From assembly GCA_966250335.1 (NCBI GenBank), contig CBINGZ010000016.1:1-64000 (forward strand): a DNA stretch of 64,000 bases. The letters run 5' to 3'. The translations under genes and the position numbers were made by a program. The notes under the pieces were generated by a model. That model did not search any database. It saw only the letters and a program-made list of their open reading frames with translations, and was not told the origin of the DNA. This document shows positions 27,877 through 38,500 of the stretch, piece by piece. The stretch's first letter is position 1. Every line of letters starts with the position of its first letter. The DNA comes from OLB7 sp966250335. GTDB lineage: Bacteria > Bacteroidota > Ignavibacteria > OLB7.

Positions 27877-27972
27877 TATCGTAACGCGATTATATATTCC
27901 GCCGGGTTCGTCTCCGGCACGGTCCCGCGTCACAAACCGTTCAGGTTCCGCAGGACAATCGCGCGACTTCTT

Positions 27973-27980
27973 TATATTTC
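27973..27980 (+). promoter_or_regulatory. -7-like element (TATATTTC) before clp
   Basis: TATATTTC followed by G, identical to the element at 3611, lies 69 bases before the ATG of the clp gene. An AGGGA ribosome-binding-like string is not close to that ATG. A shorter leader would fit an upstream in-frame start, but similarity does not support one. Confidence 0.35.
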
Positions 27981-28049
27981 GTGCCGTTGCACGGGAGGGA
28001 TAAGAACTCCAATGAGGACATTCACCGAACTGATGAAACCGGAACGACC

Positions 28050-29366
<1,317 letters not shown>

Positions 29367-29480
29367 CGTATACAGGATATGCTGCAAGGAATTCCGTATG
29401 ACATACTCGACAACTCTTCGGGCGGCGGATCTGATGCCGGCGGATCGGGTCGTTCCCGCCGCCGGTCCGGAGGTTCATGC

Positions 29481-30692
29481 ATGAGAGTTCCAGCGCTCCT
29501 GGCCCTCCTCCTCGCCCTCCTCTCCCCCGGCTGCAACAACAACCGGGCGATGACGCCGGACGAGCCCCCTGCATCCGCATCGGATACCGATAGTACGGCG
29601 ACGCCCGTCGACTATATCTCGGCGGACGATTCACTCGATACGAGTGAAGAGTCGGCCCCCCCCGCCGACACGATCGAAGGGGGCGCCGAGGCCGTCGCCC
29701 GGATCGCCGAACTGGAGGAGAGGATCCGGACGGCGCCCCCCGACAGCGTCCCGGCGCTTGAGGCCGAGTACAACCGTCTGGTCGATTCGCTCGGCGAGAG
29801 CGCCCGTCAGAGACGGACGGACGAGCCGAGCATCCAGACCGGTCCCGTGGCGACGACGCCCCCCGTCGGTCAGTCGACGCCCCCCCAGAGTTCCCCCTCT
29901 CAGGGATCGCCTCCCCGGATCTCCCCCTCCCAGGCAGCGCTCTCCCAGGGATTCGATCCCTCGAACGAGGCGACGAATCCGATCAGGTCGTTCAAGGGAC
30001 TCTCGGCCGCCGAACTCGCCAGCGCCGGGAGAGGGGTGAAGAGCCCGACCGTCAAAACCTCACCTGCCGGGAGCCCCGCGCAGACTTCGAACGCGCGGAC
30101 GAACGTTCAGCAGACCCGACCGAAGGAGAGTACCCGTCAGACGTTCAAAGGCTTGTCGCAACGCGAGCTGCGGAGCATGAGGGCCCCGGCCTCCCCTGCC
30201 CCCCGCTCGACCTCTTCGGCAGACGATCGTGCCCGTCGCGAGGCAGGCGATCGACTCCGGCGCGAGATGGAGCGCAGATATGCTCCGAACGTCCGGCGGG
30301 AGGAACCCCGCGTCAGTTCGACCGGCCCGGCCTCGACCGATCGCGCCTACATCGACGGCGTGGCGGCGGCCCGCGCCGGCAAGTACGACGAGGCGATCGG
30401 CAAGCTCGCCGGCGTGCTGAACAGCGGGACGCCCCAGCAGCGGAACCGCGCGCGCTATTACTACGGCCGGTCGCTGGAAGGAGCCGGCAGACTGAAGGAA
30501 GCCGCCGACCAGTATGCGCGTGTGGCCGGAGGGAACGACGCCCTGGCGCATGCGGCCCTTGTCGACCAGTGCCGGATTCTGGGCCGCCTGGGGCAGTCCG
30601 AGCGGGCGCGGACGATGATCCTCAACTTTCTCCGCCGGCATCCCGACAGCAGCCAGGTCGCCGAGGCCCGGCAGCTTCTGCAGACCCTCTGA
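29481..30692 (+). CDS. TPR lipoprotein with disordered middle
   Basis: This 403-residue predicted lipoprotein has the short signal MRVPALLALLLALLSPGCNNN with the acylated Cys at about residue 17. A Ser/Pro/Glu-rich stretch of about 250 residues is probably disordered; it contains two copies of an FKGLS(A/Q)xEL motif (near residues 171 and 220). The C-terminal 115 residues (from about RAYIDGVAAARAGKYDEAIG) form TPR repeats, resembling the CpoB/YbgF tail. An envelope scaffold is a plausible role, but nothing specific can be claimed. The frame is open further upstream, but the lipoprotein signal sets this ATG. It is followed at 47 bases by a secreted propeller gene. Confidence 0.75.
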   Translation: MRVPALLALLLALLSPGCNNNRAMTPDEPPASASDTDSTATPVDYISADDSLDTSEESAPPADTIEGGAEAVARIAELEERIRTAPPDSVPALEAEYNRLVDSLGESARQRRTDEPSIQTGPVATTPPVGQSTPPQSSPSQGSPPRISPSQAALSQGFDPSNEATNPIRSFKGLSAAELASAGRGVKSPTVKTSPAGSPAQTSNARTNVQQTRPKESTRQTFKGLSQRELRSMRAPASPAPRSTSSADDRARREAGDRLRREMERRYAPNVRREEPRVSSTGPASTDRAYIDGVAAARAGKYDEAIGKLAGVLNSGTPQQRNRARYYYGRSLEGAGRLKEAADQYARVAGGNDALAHAALVDQCRILGRLGQSERARTMILNFLRRHPDSSQVAEARQLLQTL

Positions 30693-30739
30693 CCGCGAGC
30701 CCCTCGCGGTCCCGATTTCATCCTATTCGGAGATATCTC

Positions 30740-33154
30740 ATGAACCGTTCGGCCGACGCGTTAGGCCCGCGCCTGCTTCTGGCGGCGCTTCTGACACTTA
30801 CCCTCCAGGCGCCGGAAGCTATGTCGCAGAGCGTCTGGGATCATCGTTTCACCTCGCTCAGCGCCGAAGGGGCCGTCCGCGCCGGCGCGGTGCGCGGTGA
30901 CGACATCTATATCGCCGGCGACTTCACCCGCGTGGCCGGCCAGCAGATGAACCGGATCGGGAGATACAACCGCTCCACCCGCCAGTGGTACCCGCTCGGC
31001 AACGGTCTCGACGCCCCCGTCCGGGCGATCGCGTTCGACGCGCAGGGGAACCTCTATGCCGTCGGCAACTTCAGCGCGGCCGGCTCGACACCGGCGAACG
31101 GCATAGCCCGGTGGGACGGGACCCGGTGGCACGACGTCGGCGGCGGCATCAACGGCGGCTTCTCGACGGTCTCCGATATCGAGATCGAAGGGAACAATAT
31201 CTATATCGGCGGCAGCTTCACGCTGGCCGGCGCCACCCCCGTCGCCAATGTGGCAAAGTGGGATGGGAGCGCCTGGTCGTCGCTCGGTGAAGGGATCGGG
31301 GGAGCGAGCACGAACGTCGCCTCGCTCGCCGTTCACAACGGAAACCTCTTCGTGGGGGGACGCTTCGAACTTGCAGGGAACGTGACGGTCAACGGTCTGG
31401 CGCGCTGGAACGGGTCGCAATGGGTCGAGCAGGGGCTGCTCAAGGGGGCCGATCCCGATGTGACGGCAATGACCGTGGCGAACGATATGCTCTACGTGGC
31501 GGGCGACTTCACGGGGATCGGCTCGCTCGACGCCGATCATATCGCGCGGCTCGATCTCACCACCTCCGTCTGGATGACCCACGGCGCCCCCGGCGCGACG
31601 GTCGGAGGAGAGATCGGCGCTATCCACGTGACGAACGACGGCACCTACATCGGCGGCACGGCCCTTACCGTGGGGACCGGCGGATCTCCGGCGAACCTGG
31701 CAGTGCTCCAGGGAGGCCAGTGGAGCGCCGTGGGAGGAGGGGTGACCGGCAAGGTCTACACGATCGCCTTCGACGAGAAGACGATGCTGGTGGGGGGCGA
31801 ATTCACCGCCGCCGGGACGACGGCGGTGAGGAACGTGGCCCTGCGCGACAGAGGAACCGCAACCTGGCTCTCGCCGGGCCCGGCGCCGATGGGGAAGGTC
31901 AACGCCATCACTACATCGGGGAACGAAGTATATGTCGCCGGTGAGTTCCCTTCCGTGGGAGGCTTCCCCTCCCGGGGGATCGCCATGTGGGACGGACTGG
32001 CGTGGCAGGAGCTGGCGGGCGGAGCCTCCGGTCCCGTCGACGCCATTCTGATCGACGGAGATAACGTCTATATCGGAGGCGGATTCAATGTGGTCGGCGG
32101 CGACGGCGCCAACACGGCGGTGACGCGCTGGAGCAGATCGGCGAAGAAGTGGAACCCGATGGCGATCGGTGTGCCGGGACGGGTCTTCGCGCTCGCCATC
32201 TACGAGGGATCGGTCTATATCGGTGGGCGATTCACCGTCAACACCGACGTCACGAACATCGCGAAATGGGACGGCGCCGCGTGGACCGCCGTCGACGGCG
32301 GCGTGGACGGGACGATCTACGCCATGACCGCCACGCCGATGGGATTGGTCGTGGCGGGAGAGTTCGAGACGGCGGGAACGGTGTCGGTCGGGAACCTGGC
32401 TCTCTGGAACGGCACGACCTGGGCCCCCGTCGGCCCCGGCGAGAAGAACGGAACCGACGGCGCGATCTACGCCATGACGGAGGCTCCCAACGGCAACCTC
32501 TACATCGGCGGCGATTTCTTCGAGGTGGGCGGGCAGCAGGCCGAATATATCGCACGCCTCGGGCCGGACGGCTGGCTCCCGCTCGAGGTTGCGCCCGACG
32601 ATATCGTCCGCGCGCTCCATATCCGGGACGGCAAGCTCTATGTCGGCGGCGACTTCATCGATGCGGGGGACAAGCCCGCCAACGGCCTTGCCGTCTGGGA
32701 TCTGACCGACGGCGGCTGGTCCGCGGTCGACGGCGGCGTGGGGATGAACCCTGCCTCCGTGGCCGCCATCGGGTTCGCCGGGAACGATCTTTATATCGGA
32801 GGAAACTTCGCGTTCGCCGGGGAGCGGCAGTCGTGGAATCTGGCGCGGTACGGGTCGTTCATATCGTCGACCGATCGAAAGACGACGTCGCGGGGCAATC
32901 CCTCCCTTACCCTCTCCCCCAACCCGACATCCGGACGCGCCACGCTGCACGTCACGACCGAAGCGCCGGGGCGGGTTGCCGTGACGGTCTATTCGGTCAT
33001 GGGAGAACGGATCGCAATCCTACATGAATCCGATATGCCCGCCGGAACGTTCACGACCGGGTGGAACACGGAGGGACTCCCCGCCGGCATCTATAATGTC
33101 GTTGTGGCAACGGAGAATTCGACGGTGACGGAGCGGGTGATCGTCGCCGATTAA
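30740..33154 (+). CDS. Secreted 14-repeat beta-propeller protein with T9SS sorting domain
   Basis: This 804-residue exported protein has signal peptide LLLAALLTLTLQAPEAMSQ near residues 12-30. I count fourteen repeats of about 50 residues with the pattern (N/D)xxYIGGxFxxAGxxxxxxIAxWD, from DDIYIAGDFTRVAG to NDLYIGGNFAFAG. That is enough for two seven-bladed propellers. The C-terminal 90 residues are a type A T9SS sorting domain (LSPNPTSGRATL, then PAGIYNVVVA and the final strand). It is probably anchored at or released from the cell surface. The start at 30740 places the signal peptide correctly; the open frame upstream overlaps the TPR lipoprotein gene and is not used. Confidence 0.9.
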   Translation: MNRSADALGPRLLLAALLTLTLQAPEAMSQSVWDHRFTSLSAEGAVRAGAVRGDDIYIAGDFTRVAGQQMNRIGRYNRSTRQWYPLGNGLDAPVRAIAFDAQGNLYAVGNFSAAGSTPANGIARWDGTRWHDVGGGINGGFSTVSDIEIEGNNIYIGGSFTLAGATPVANVAKWDGSAWSSLGEGIGGASTNVASLAVHNGNLFVGGRFELAGNVTVNGLARWNGSQWVEQGLLKGADPDVTAMTVANDMLYVAGDFTGIGSLDADHIARLDLTTSVWMTHGAPGATVGGEIGAIHVTNDGTYIGGTALTVGTGGSPANLAVLQGGQWSAVGGGVTGKVYTIAFDEKTMLVGGEFTAAGTTAVRNVALRDRGTATWLSPGPAPMGKVNAITTSGNEVYVAGEFPSVGGFPSRGIAMWDGLAWQELAGGASGPVDAILIDGDNVYIGGGFNVVGGDGANTAVTRWSRSAKKWNPMAIGVPGRVFALAIYEGSVYIGGRFTVNTDVTNIAKWDGAAWTAVDGGVDGTIYAMTATPMGLVVAGEFETAGTVSVGNLALWNGTTWAPVGPGEKNGTDGAIYAMTEAPNGNLYIGGDFFEVGGQQAEYIARLGPDGWLPLEVAPDDIVRALHIRDGKLYVGGDFIDAGDKPANGLAVWDLTDGGWSAVDGGVGMNPASVAAIGFAGNDLYIGGNFAFAGERQSWNLARYGSFISSTDRKTTSRGNPSLTLSPNPTSGRATLHVTTEAPGRVAVTVYSVMGERIAILHESDMPAGTFTTGWNTEGLPAGIYNVVVATENSTVTERVIVAD

Positions 33155-33271
33155 TCCTTCAACAAAGAGACAACAAGTACGTCGGCGCCGTACCGCGCAC
33201 GACCGATCGGAGCTGAGCGGCTGCAGGAAAGAGCTTGCATGCGCCTGACGGATGGTCTACTTTTGACACAC

Positions 33272-33311
33272 AAAAGGCGCCGACCCGGCGCTCACTGGGC
33301 CGACACCTTTT
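33272..33311 (+). terminator. Imperfect hairpin after the propeller gene
   Basis: AAAAGG-CGCCG-ACCC pairs with GGGCCGACACCTTTT (33297-33311) with a few mismatches, and the 3' arm ends in TTTT. It lies 117 bases downstream of the propeller stop and is the best candidate terminator for it. Confidence 0.4.
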
Positions 33312-33315
33312 CCAG

Positions 33316-33420
33316 CTAACGCCTGCGCATGCGTTCAACGGACTCGAATATCAGTCGAATCTGTTGACTCACAGAACAGCACGCGACAGCCAGGCAGGCT
33401 GCGAGTAATACTGTGCTCAT
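33316..33420 (-). CDS. Possible 34-residue membrane micropeptide
   Basis: The frame encodes a hydrophobic N-terminal segment (MSTVLLAACLAVACCSV) followed by a polar, basic tail (FESVERMRRR). An AGGAA string lies about five bases before the ATG on the minus strand. Size and layout fit a small membrane peptide, but so short a frame may occur by chance. Three Cys residues in the hydrophobic segment are notable. Confidence 0.25.
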   Translation of the reverse strand: MSTVLLAACLAVACCSVSQQIRLIFESVERMRRR

Positions 33421-33448
33421 GGCATTTCCTGGTAAGTGAACGGTTATG

Positions 33449-33479
33449 AAAGGCGTGCTACCACACGCCTTTTTCTTTT
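33449..33479 (+). terminator. Rho-independent terminator hairpin
   Basis: AAAGGCGTG (33449-33457) and CACGCCTTT (33464-33472) form a perfect nine-base stem with a six-base loop, followed by a T-rich run to 33479. It points in the plus direction although no annotated plus gene ends just before it. It may act on read-through from the propeller gene or on an unseen small transcript. Confidence 0.55.
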
Positions 33480-33809
33480 GGAACGCATTGCTCTCGGTTT
33501 CCTTCCCTCCGTGCCTTCCAAAACCGTCACCACAGGAACGCTGAGCCAGTCCTCGCAACGCTACATAGTACCCGCTCACGTACCGGTACGCGCGTCCACG
33601 GCATGGCGTACCTCTGACCTCACCTCCACCCTCCGGCCCAATGTGAAATGAACCGATACGACGTCGGCTGTCGGATCTACTGCTGCACTACATGAATGAT
33701 AATACCGGGAAGTGGCGATCTGCTGATTCGAACTCTGGCGGAATAGTAGTGATATCGACGTTCACCGCGCAAACCAAATGACCGGCACGGACGAATTTCA
33801 TCCTTCCTG

Positions 33810-33874
33810 AAAAAAGAGCACCCCCTCACGCTCGACCTCTTCCGAGGCCTACGTAAGGGGGTTCCGGGGGGTGC
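33810..33874 (-). terminator. Long stem-loop terminator of the sigma/anti-sigma operon
   Basis: GCACCCCC (33818-33825) pairs with GGGGGTGC (33867-33874). A second small hairpin (CCTC/GAGG) lies inside the loop. On the minus strand the stem is followed by a run of six T (A run 33810-33815). It lies 17 bases after the anti-sigma gene stop. The branched, 57-base structure is larger than a usual terminator. Confidence 0.6.
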
Positions 33875-33890
33875 GGCCCCACACTTGCCG

Positions 33891-34697
33891 TTATTTTCCG
33901 CCCGTTGTGTCTACCGTGATCTCAACGGGATTTGTCCTGGTCTGTGTTCCCAGACGGATCGGAGTTCCTCCTCTGCGGCTCGTCGACGGCGTCTGGGGAG
34001 CGGCTGCGGCGTTTGTTCCGGTCGCTGTCTCGCTTCCGGCGGCGGAGTGCCGGCGCGCGCGCGCGGTCTCCGTGTTCCTTCCGCTCTCTTCATGAGCTTC
34101 GGAGGGGGTCGCCTCGGCGTCCCGGGTCGGGCGTGCCTGAGGATCGGGAGCAACCGTCGCGGGTCCGGTCGCGGATGATCCGCTCCGGGCCGGAAGCTGC
34201 GGCGGCTCAAGGCGCTCCGTCCCGACGGCGGGGACCACGATCTTCGCATCGGAGTCCGACGCGATATAAACGACCGTTCCACCGGCGATCGAGACTCCGA
34301 CGGCGGCGGCCATCAGAATCTTCGCCAGACCGAACCCGCCTGCCGCCGCGCCGGCGCTTCCGGCAGCACCACCGGCAGCGCCGGCGGAGGCGGCAGACGC
34401 AAAACCCCCGGCGGTCCCCGAGGCGCCCGTCCCCTGGGTCACCCCCCCTGCAATGCTTCCGGCCGCCACAGGCGACGCAGCAAGCATGCCGAAGACATGA
34501 GCACGATATCGCGCCTGCCTCGGGACCGCCGTTTCTCCATCCGCGCGGATAGCGTCGGACATCAGTCTGTATGCCTTCAGAAGGCGCTGAAGCTCCTCAT
34601 CCACTGCTACGTGAATGAAGAAGTCCCCCTCCTCGGCCGCGCTCATCGCGCCGGAGACGTATCGCTCTACAAGTGATTCTCTCTCAAACTGTGTCAT
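33891..34697 (-). CDS. Anti-sigma factor-like membrane protein
   Basis: This 268-residue protein is encoded directly after an ECF sigma factor, overlapping it by four bases (ATGA). The N-terminal 65 residues (MTQFERESLVERYVSGAM onwards) resemble the cytoplasmic anti-sigma domain without the zinc-binding HxxxCxxC motif. A Gly/Ala/Ser-rich linker (about 80-130) leads to a single membrane segment (about 133-155, ILMAAAVGVSIAGGTVVYIA), followed by a Pro/Thr/Ala-rich periplasmic tail. It is probably the membrane-bound inhibitor of the adjacent sigma factor, released by an envelope signal. The function is inferred from context and topology. Confidence 0.7.
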   Translation of the reverse strand: MTQFERESLVERYVSGAMSAAEEGDFFIHVAVDEELQRLLKAYRLMSDAIRADGETAVPRQARYRAHVFGMLAASPVAAGSIAGGVTQGTGASGTAGGFASAASAGAAGGAAGSAGAAAGGFGLAKILMAAAVGVSIAGGTVVYIASDSDAKIVVPAVGTERLEPPQLPARSGSSATGPATVAPDPQARPTRDAEATPSEAHEESGRNTETARARRHSAAGSETATGTNAAAAPQTPSTSRRGGTPIRLGTQTRTNPVEITVDTTGGK

Positions 34698-35314
34698 TGC
34701 TTCCTCTCACGGATTTCTGTCATCGACTCCCCATCGGCAGATCGTCCCTCCTCTTCCTTGGCCAGACCGAGGAAGGCTGAGACGATCCTGCCGACCCGAG
34801 CGCGCGCCCGCATGGCGCGCATCTTCACCGAACCGAGCGACTCGTTGCGCAGTGCAGCGATATCCTCGTACCCGTACCCGATATAATTGTGCAGCACCAG
34901 AACCTCCCGCTGATCGAACGGCAGCTGCGACACCGCCATCCTGACGAGTTCCTCCAGATGCGAGGGCTCGTGTACCGGCATCGCCGGGTGCTCCCACTCG
35001 TGCAGCTCGTCGATCGACCGAGCGATCCGGCGGCGCTGCAGATGCTTGATGCAGAGATTACGGGCCATCTTCATGATATATCGCGCCGGCTCGGCTATCT
35101 CCACGCCGCCGCGCATCTTGATCACCCGCTCCCACAACTCCTGAACCAGATCCTCGGTGGTCGTCATGTCGCCGACGACCTTCATGCAGTAGAGACGAAG
35201 ACGGCGGTCGTATCTGTCGAAAAACTCGACGAACGCGGAGTCGTCTCCCGCCAGGAACTTCGAAAAGAGTTCCGTGTCGCTCGCCTGGTTCTTCGATGTG
35301 AATTTGCTCGCCAT
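34694..35314 (-). CDS. ECF-type RNA polymerase sigma factor
   Basis: This 206-residue sigma-70 family protein has region 2 at about 14-85 (FFDRYDRRLRLYCMKVVGDMTTTEDLVQELWERV) and region 4 at about 130-180 (LPFDQREVLVLHNYIGYGYEDIAAL then SLGSVKMRAMRARA helix-turn-helix). The gap between them lacks region 3, as in ECF factors. The C-terminal 25 residues are an acidic/charged extension. It is translationally coupled to the anti-sigma gene and diverges from the large T9SS protein gene at 35541. The two 15-base repeats in the shared upstream region could be its own targets. A start at the ATG at 35314 fits an AGCGAGGA string just upstream. Confidence 0.9.
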   Translation of the reverse strand: MASKFTSKNQASDTELFSKFLAGDDSAFVEFFDRYDRRLRLYCMKVVGDMTTTEDLVQELWERVIKMRGGVEIAEPARYIMKMARNLCIKHLQRRRIARSIDELHEWEHPAMPVHEPSHLEELVRMAVSQLPFDQREVLVLHNYIGYGYEDIAALRNESLGSVKMRAMRARARVGRIVSAFLGLAKEEEGRSADGESMTEIRERKQ

Positions 35315-35381
35315 TCCTCGCTTGCTTCGCTATGTTTGACCGGGGCTTTGCAGGCTCCTTGAAAGGATTGATCCGACCGCC

Positions 35382-35396
35382 CGACGGAAAGTAACG
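35382..35396. repeat. Copy 1 of 15-bp direct repeat CGACGGAAAGTAACG
   Basis: CGACGGAAAGTAACG recurs at 35493 with one mismatch, 111 bases apart, in the region between the divergent sigma factor gene and the T9SS gene. The spacing is not far from an integral number of helical turns. It may be an operator, or a sigma-factor recognition element. Confidence 0.5.
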
Positions 35397-35492
35397 GCCA
35401 CACCGATTTTTCCCGGTCGATCGTGACTTTTCTTCCGCCCCCGTACTCATTCGGACGGATCGTCGATCGATATCCGGTATGAGTCGAACGGT

Positions 35493-35507
35493 CGACGGGA
35501 AGTAACG
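35493..35507. repeat. Copy 2 of 15-bp direct repeat CGACGGGAAGTAACG
   Basis: Second copy, ending 33 bases before the ATG of the T9SS gene at 35541, so it is in a position to act on that gene's promoter. It differs from copy 1 at one base. An ACTCAT/ATGAGT inverted pair lies just before it (about 35445 and 35478). Confidence 0.5.
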
Positions 35508-35540
35508 CGGCATCCGAGCGAACGGAACAGAGGGACGATC

Positions 35541-38500
35541 ATGACGATTTCACAAGGACTTCACGGCATGAGAGCGGGACGGGAGACGATCCTCCTCGCC
35601 CGGCTCCTCCTCTTCTGGCTGGCGGCCGTCGCCTGCGAAGCGCAGCCCCTCGTTCTGACGCCGGAGCGGCTCGACTTCCCCTGCACCTTCGTCGGCCGGC
35701 CGGTCATGCTCGAGCTGGAACTGCACAATACGGGGACGGAGACGATCGACCGGATCACCTACGAGGTGGGAAAGAACTCGCCGTTCCACCCATTACGCAA
35801 GGAGAGAGATCCCCGCCCGCTCCTTCCCGGCGGGAAGCGTGTCGACACGATCGTGTTCGAGCCGAGAAAAGCGGGAGCGGATGAGGCCCAGCTCGTTATC
35901 AGGACGGGGAGGCCGTCGAACCCCGACGCGGAGATCGTGGAGACGATCTGGGCAACGGGAGTCGCCGCGAACCCGCAGGGGCTCGATATCGATCCCGACG
36001 ACGTGAAGTTCAACCCCGTCAGGGTAAACGATACAGGGTATGCAGGAATCACGCTCGTCAACAGATCGTGTCCCTTCGTCTTTATCGACCAGATCGGCAT
36101 CATCGGTAACGACCAGGGAGCGTTCAGGGTCGTCAACCCGCCGAAGCTTCCGGACTCGATCCCCGGCGGCGGCAGAATCGACCTGATCGTCGCGTTCCTT
36201 CCCGTGACGCTCGGTCCCCCCAGAAAGGCCGAGCTCCTCCTCCACACACGGGACGGTCGCCCTGAGCCGACCGAGATCCGTATCGATCTTGAAGGGAGGG
36301 TCGCTCCTCCCGGACCGACGGCACGGCCGAGCCGACTCGACTTCGGACAGATTCCGATCAACACGCTCAGTCCGGTCCACCGTCTCGGTCTCATCGACCC
36401 GCGCGGGTCGGGTCCCCCCGCCAGGATACGGGGGATCAGGATCGCCGGACGGGATTCCTCCGAGTTCCAGCTTCTGCTTCCTCAGAATCTCGTCTTCACC
36501 AGACGGGCCGACACCGTGCGCCTCGGCGTCGAGTTCGCTCCGACCACGGCTTCCCCGAAGGATGCTCAACTGGTCGTCGAGTTCGAGGCCGACGAGCCGC
36601 CGATCATCGTGCCGCTGGCCGGGCTCGGAACGGCGGAACTGATAGGGGCAGCCCCAAGACATATCGATTTCAGAGATGTTCCGCTGGCGGAGACCAGGAC
36701 GTTCGTCGACACGATCACCATCTTCAACGATACCCCCGGCCCGATGCGGATAGATCGTATGGAGCTCCTGGGGCCCGAGCGGGATCGATTCGCCGTCGCC
36801 GATCCTCCGATCCAGACCGTGGTTCCATCCGGCGAGTCGAGAGTCTATACGGTCTCGTTCACCCCTCTTGCCGCCGGAAGGCATACCGCCAGAGCGGTCT
36901 TCCTGCTCGCGTCCGGAATTCGTCTGCCGGTCGACCTGGAGGGACGGGGCGTCCCCAGGAGCACCGAGGTGCGCGCCGTCGAGGGACGATATGAGTTCGG
37001 CGAGGTCTTCGTCGATTCGGTCAGCGCTCCCGTGCGGATAGGTCTTGTCAACCTGGGAAACGTGGCCGACTCCGTGACGGCGCTTCCGGCGCTCTCGGGA
37101 GATCATCCCGCCGATTTCTCCGTGGCCCCCGCCTCCCCCATCTCCCTGCCGTACAGACTCCTCCCCTTCGGACGCGACACGCTCTGGCTGCACGCGACCA
37201 TGACGCCGCGCGCCGTCGGCGAGAGGGAGGCGGAGCTGAGACCGGAAGCGAGGCGATCGACCGTGGAGCCTGTGGAACTGCGAGGGAACGGAAAACTCCT
37301 GAGAGTCACCGTCTCACCCGATGCGATAGATTTTCAGACGGTCATCATCGGGAAGAACGAAGTACGGACGATCACGCTCCGCAACGAGGGGACGGTCCCG
37401 GCGCTCATCGGCGCCCCGGCGGTGGCCGGCCGTGAGGAGCGGGCGTTCCTCATAAGCCCGGTCGATCCGGTGACCCTTGAGCCGGACGACGAGATAATGT
37501 ATCGGGTCACGTTCACCCCGATGATGACCGGCGAACACAAGGGGCGCGTCGAGTTCCATCTGCAAGGGGGCCCGTCGCTGCATGTCGATCTGACCGGAAC
37601 GGGAATGGCAGGGAGCGTGATCCCCGAGTGGATCGACGCCCCGCACGACTTCGGTCCGGTCGCCGTGAACGGCGAGGGGGTGACATATCGGATCGGGATC
37701 GCCAACGGCGGGACCGTGGACGACGAGATCGTATCGATCGGGTTCGACTCTCCGGACAGCACGCACTTCCCACTGAAGCACGATCCCCTCCCCGCTCCCC
37801 TCGGAGCATCGCGGGCCGACACGTTCTGGATCGACGCGACGTTCAGGCCGACCGGGGTCGGTCCCTGGGAGACACATATCGTCCTGCGAACGACAGCGAT
37901 GGTCGGCGGCGCCAGGGCACGCCTGCTCGGGTCCGGCGTGACGCCGGCTCTCCCCCGTGGAGTGCTCCGCGCATGGATCGACACGAACGAGGCGGTGGTG
38001 AACACGCAGTTCCCGATCAACGTCGTTCTGGAACGGAATCTGGCCGAAACCGACGACGTGAGAAGATTGAGGGCGCGCCTCCGGTATAATCCTTCCGCGA
38101 TCTATTTTGACAGGGAAACCCTGGAGGATGCAGGGCTCCGGATCGACTGGTGGCGCTACGATACGCTTGAAGTATCGCGATCATCCACAACGCCGATGAC
38201 CGGCGACAAGCTCCTGACGCTGAACGCCCGCGGCCTTGTGACCGGAAACAGAGAGAACACCGTGGAGCTGCTCGACCTCGACCTGCGGGGAATCGACGAC
38301 TCGATCGCGACCGGCCCCGGACTGGTGCGGCTGATCGGCTGCGACATCGATCGCGGCGTGACGTTCGGAACGGCCTCCAAGGTCAGGTCGATCTCACCGA
38401 ACCCGATCGGGGACGAGGCGGTAGTACGATACTATGCGGCGGCGGGGACATCTCCCGTCATCGATGTAGTCGATGTGACCGGGCAGGTCGTTCTACGATA

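Larger units (their letters stand above)
33155..33890. other. Intergenic stretch with hairpins and one possible micropeptide
   Basis: Between convergent genes (30740-33154 plus, 33891-34697 minus) there are about 735 bases without a clear gene. It holds three hairpins (listed separately), a 34-codon hydrophobic frame, and a stretch around 33590-33800 in which I see nothing. Base composition is less GC-rich and less codon-like than in flanking genes. Confidence 0.5.

Noticed and set aside
29367..29480. Continuation of ClpB in another frame
   Set aside because: None of the three plus-strand frames in this interval resembles the ClpB middle or second AAA+ domain, so a simple frameshift does not explain the early stop.
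33932..34552. 206-codon plus-strand frame over the anti-sigma gene
   Set aside because: Arg/Ser/Pro-rich shadow of the minus-strand gene. The minus gene is supported by its ATGA overlap with the sigma factor gene and a membrane segment.
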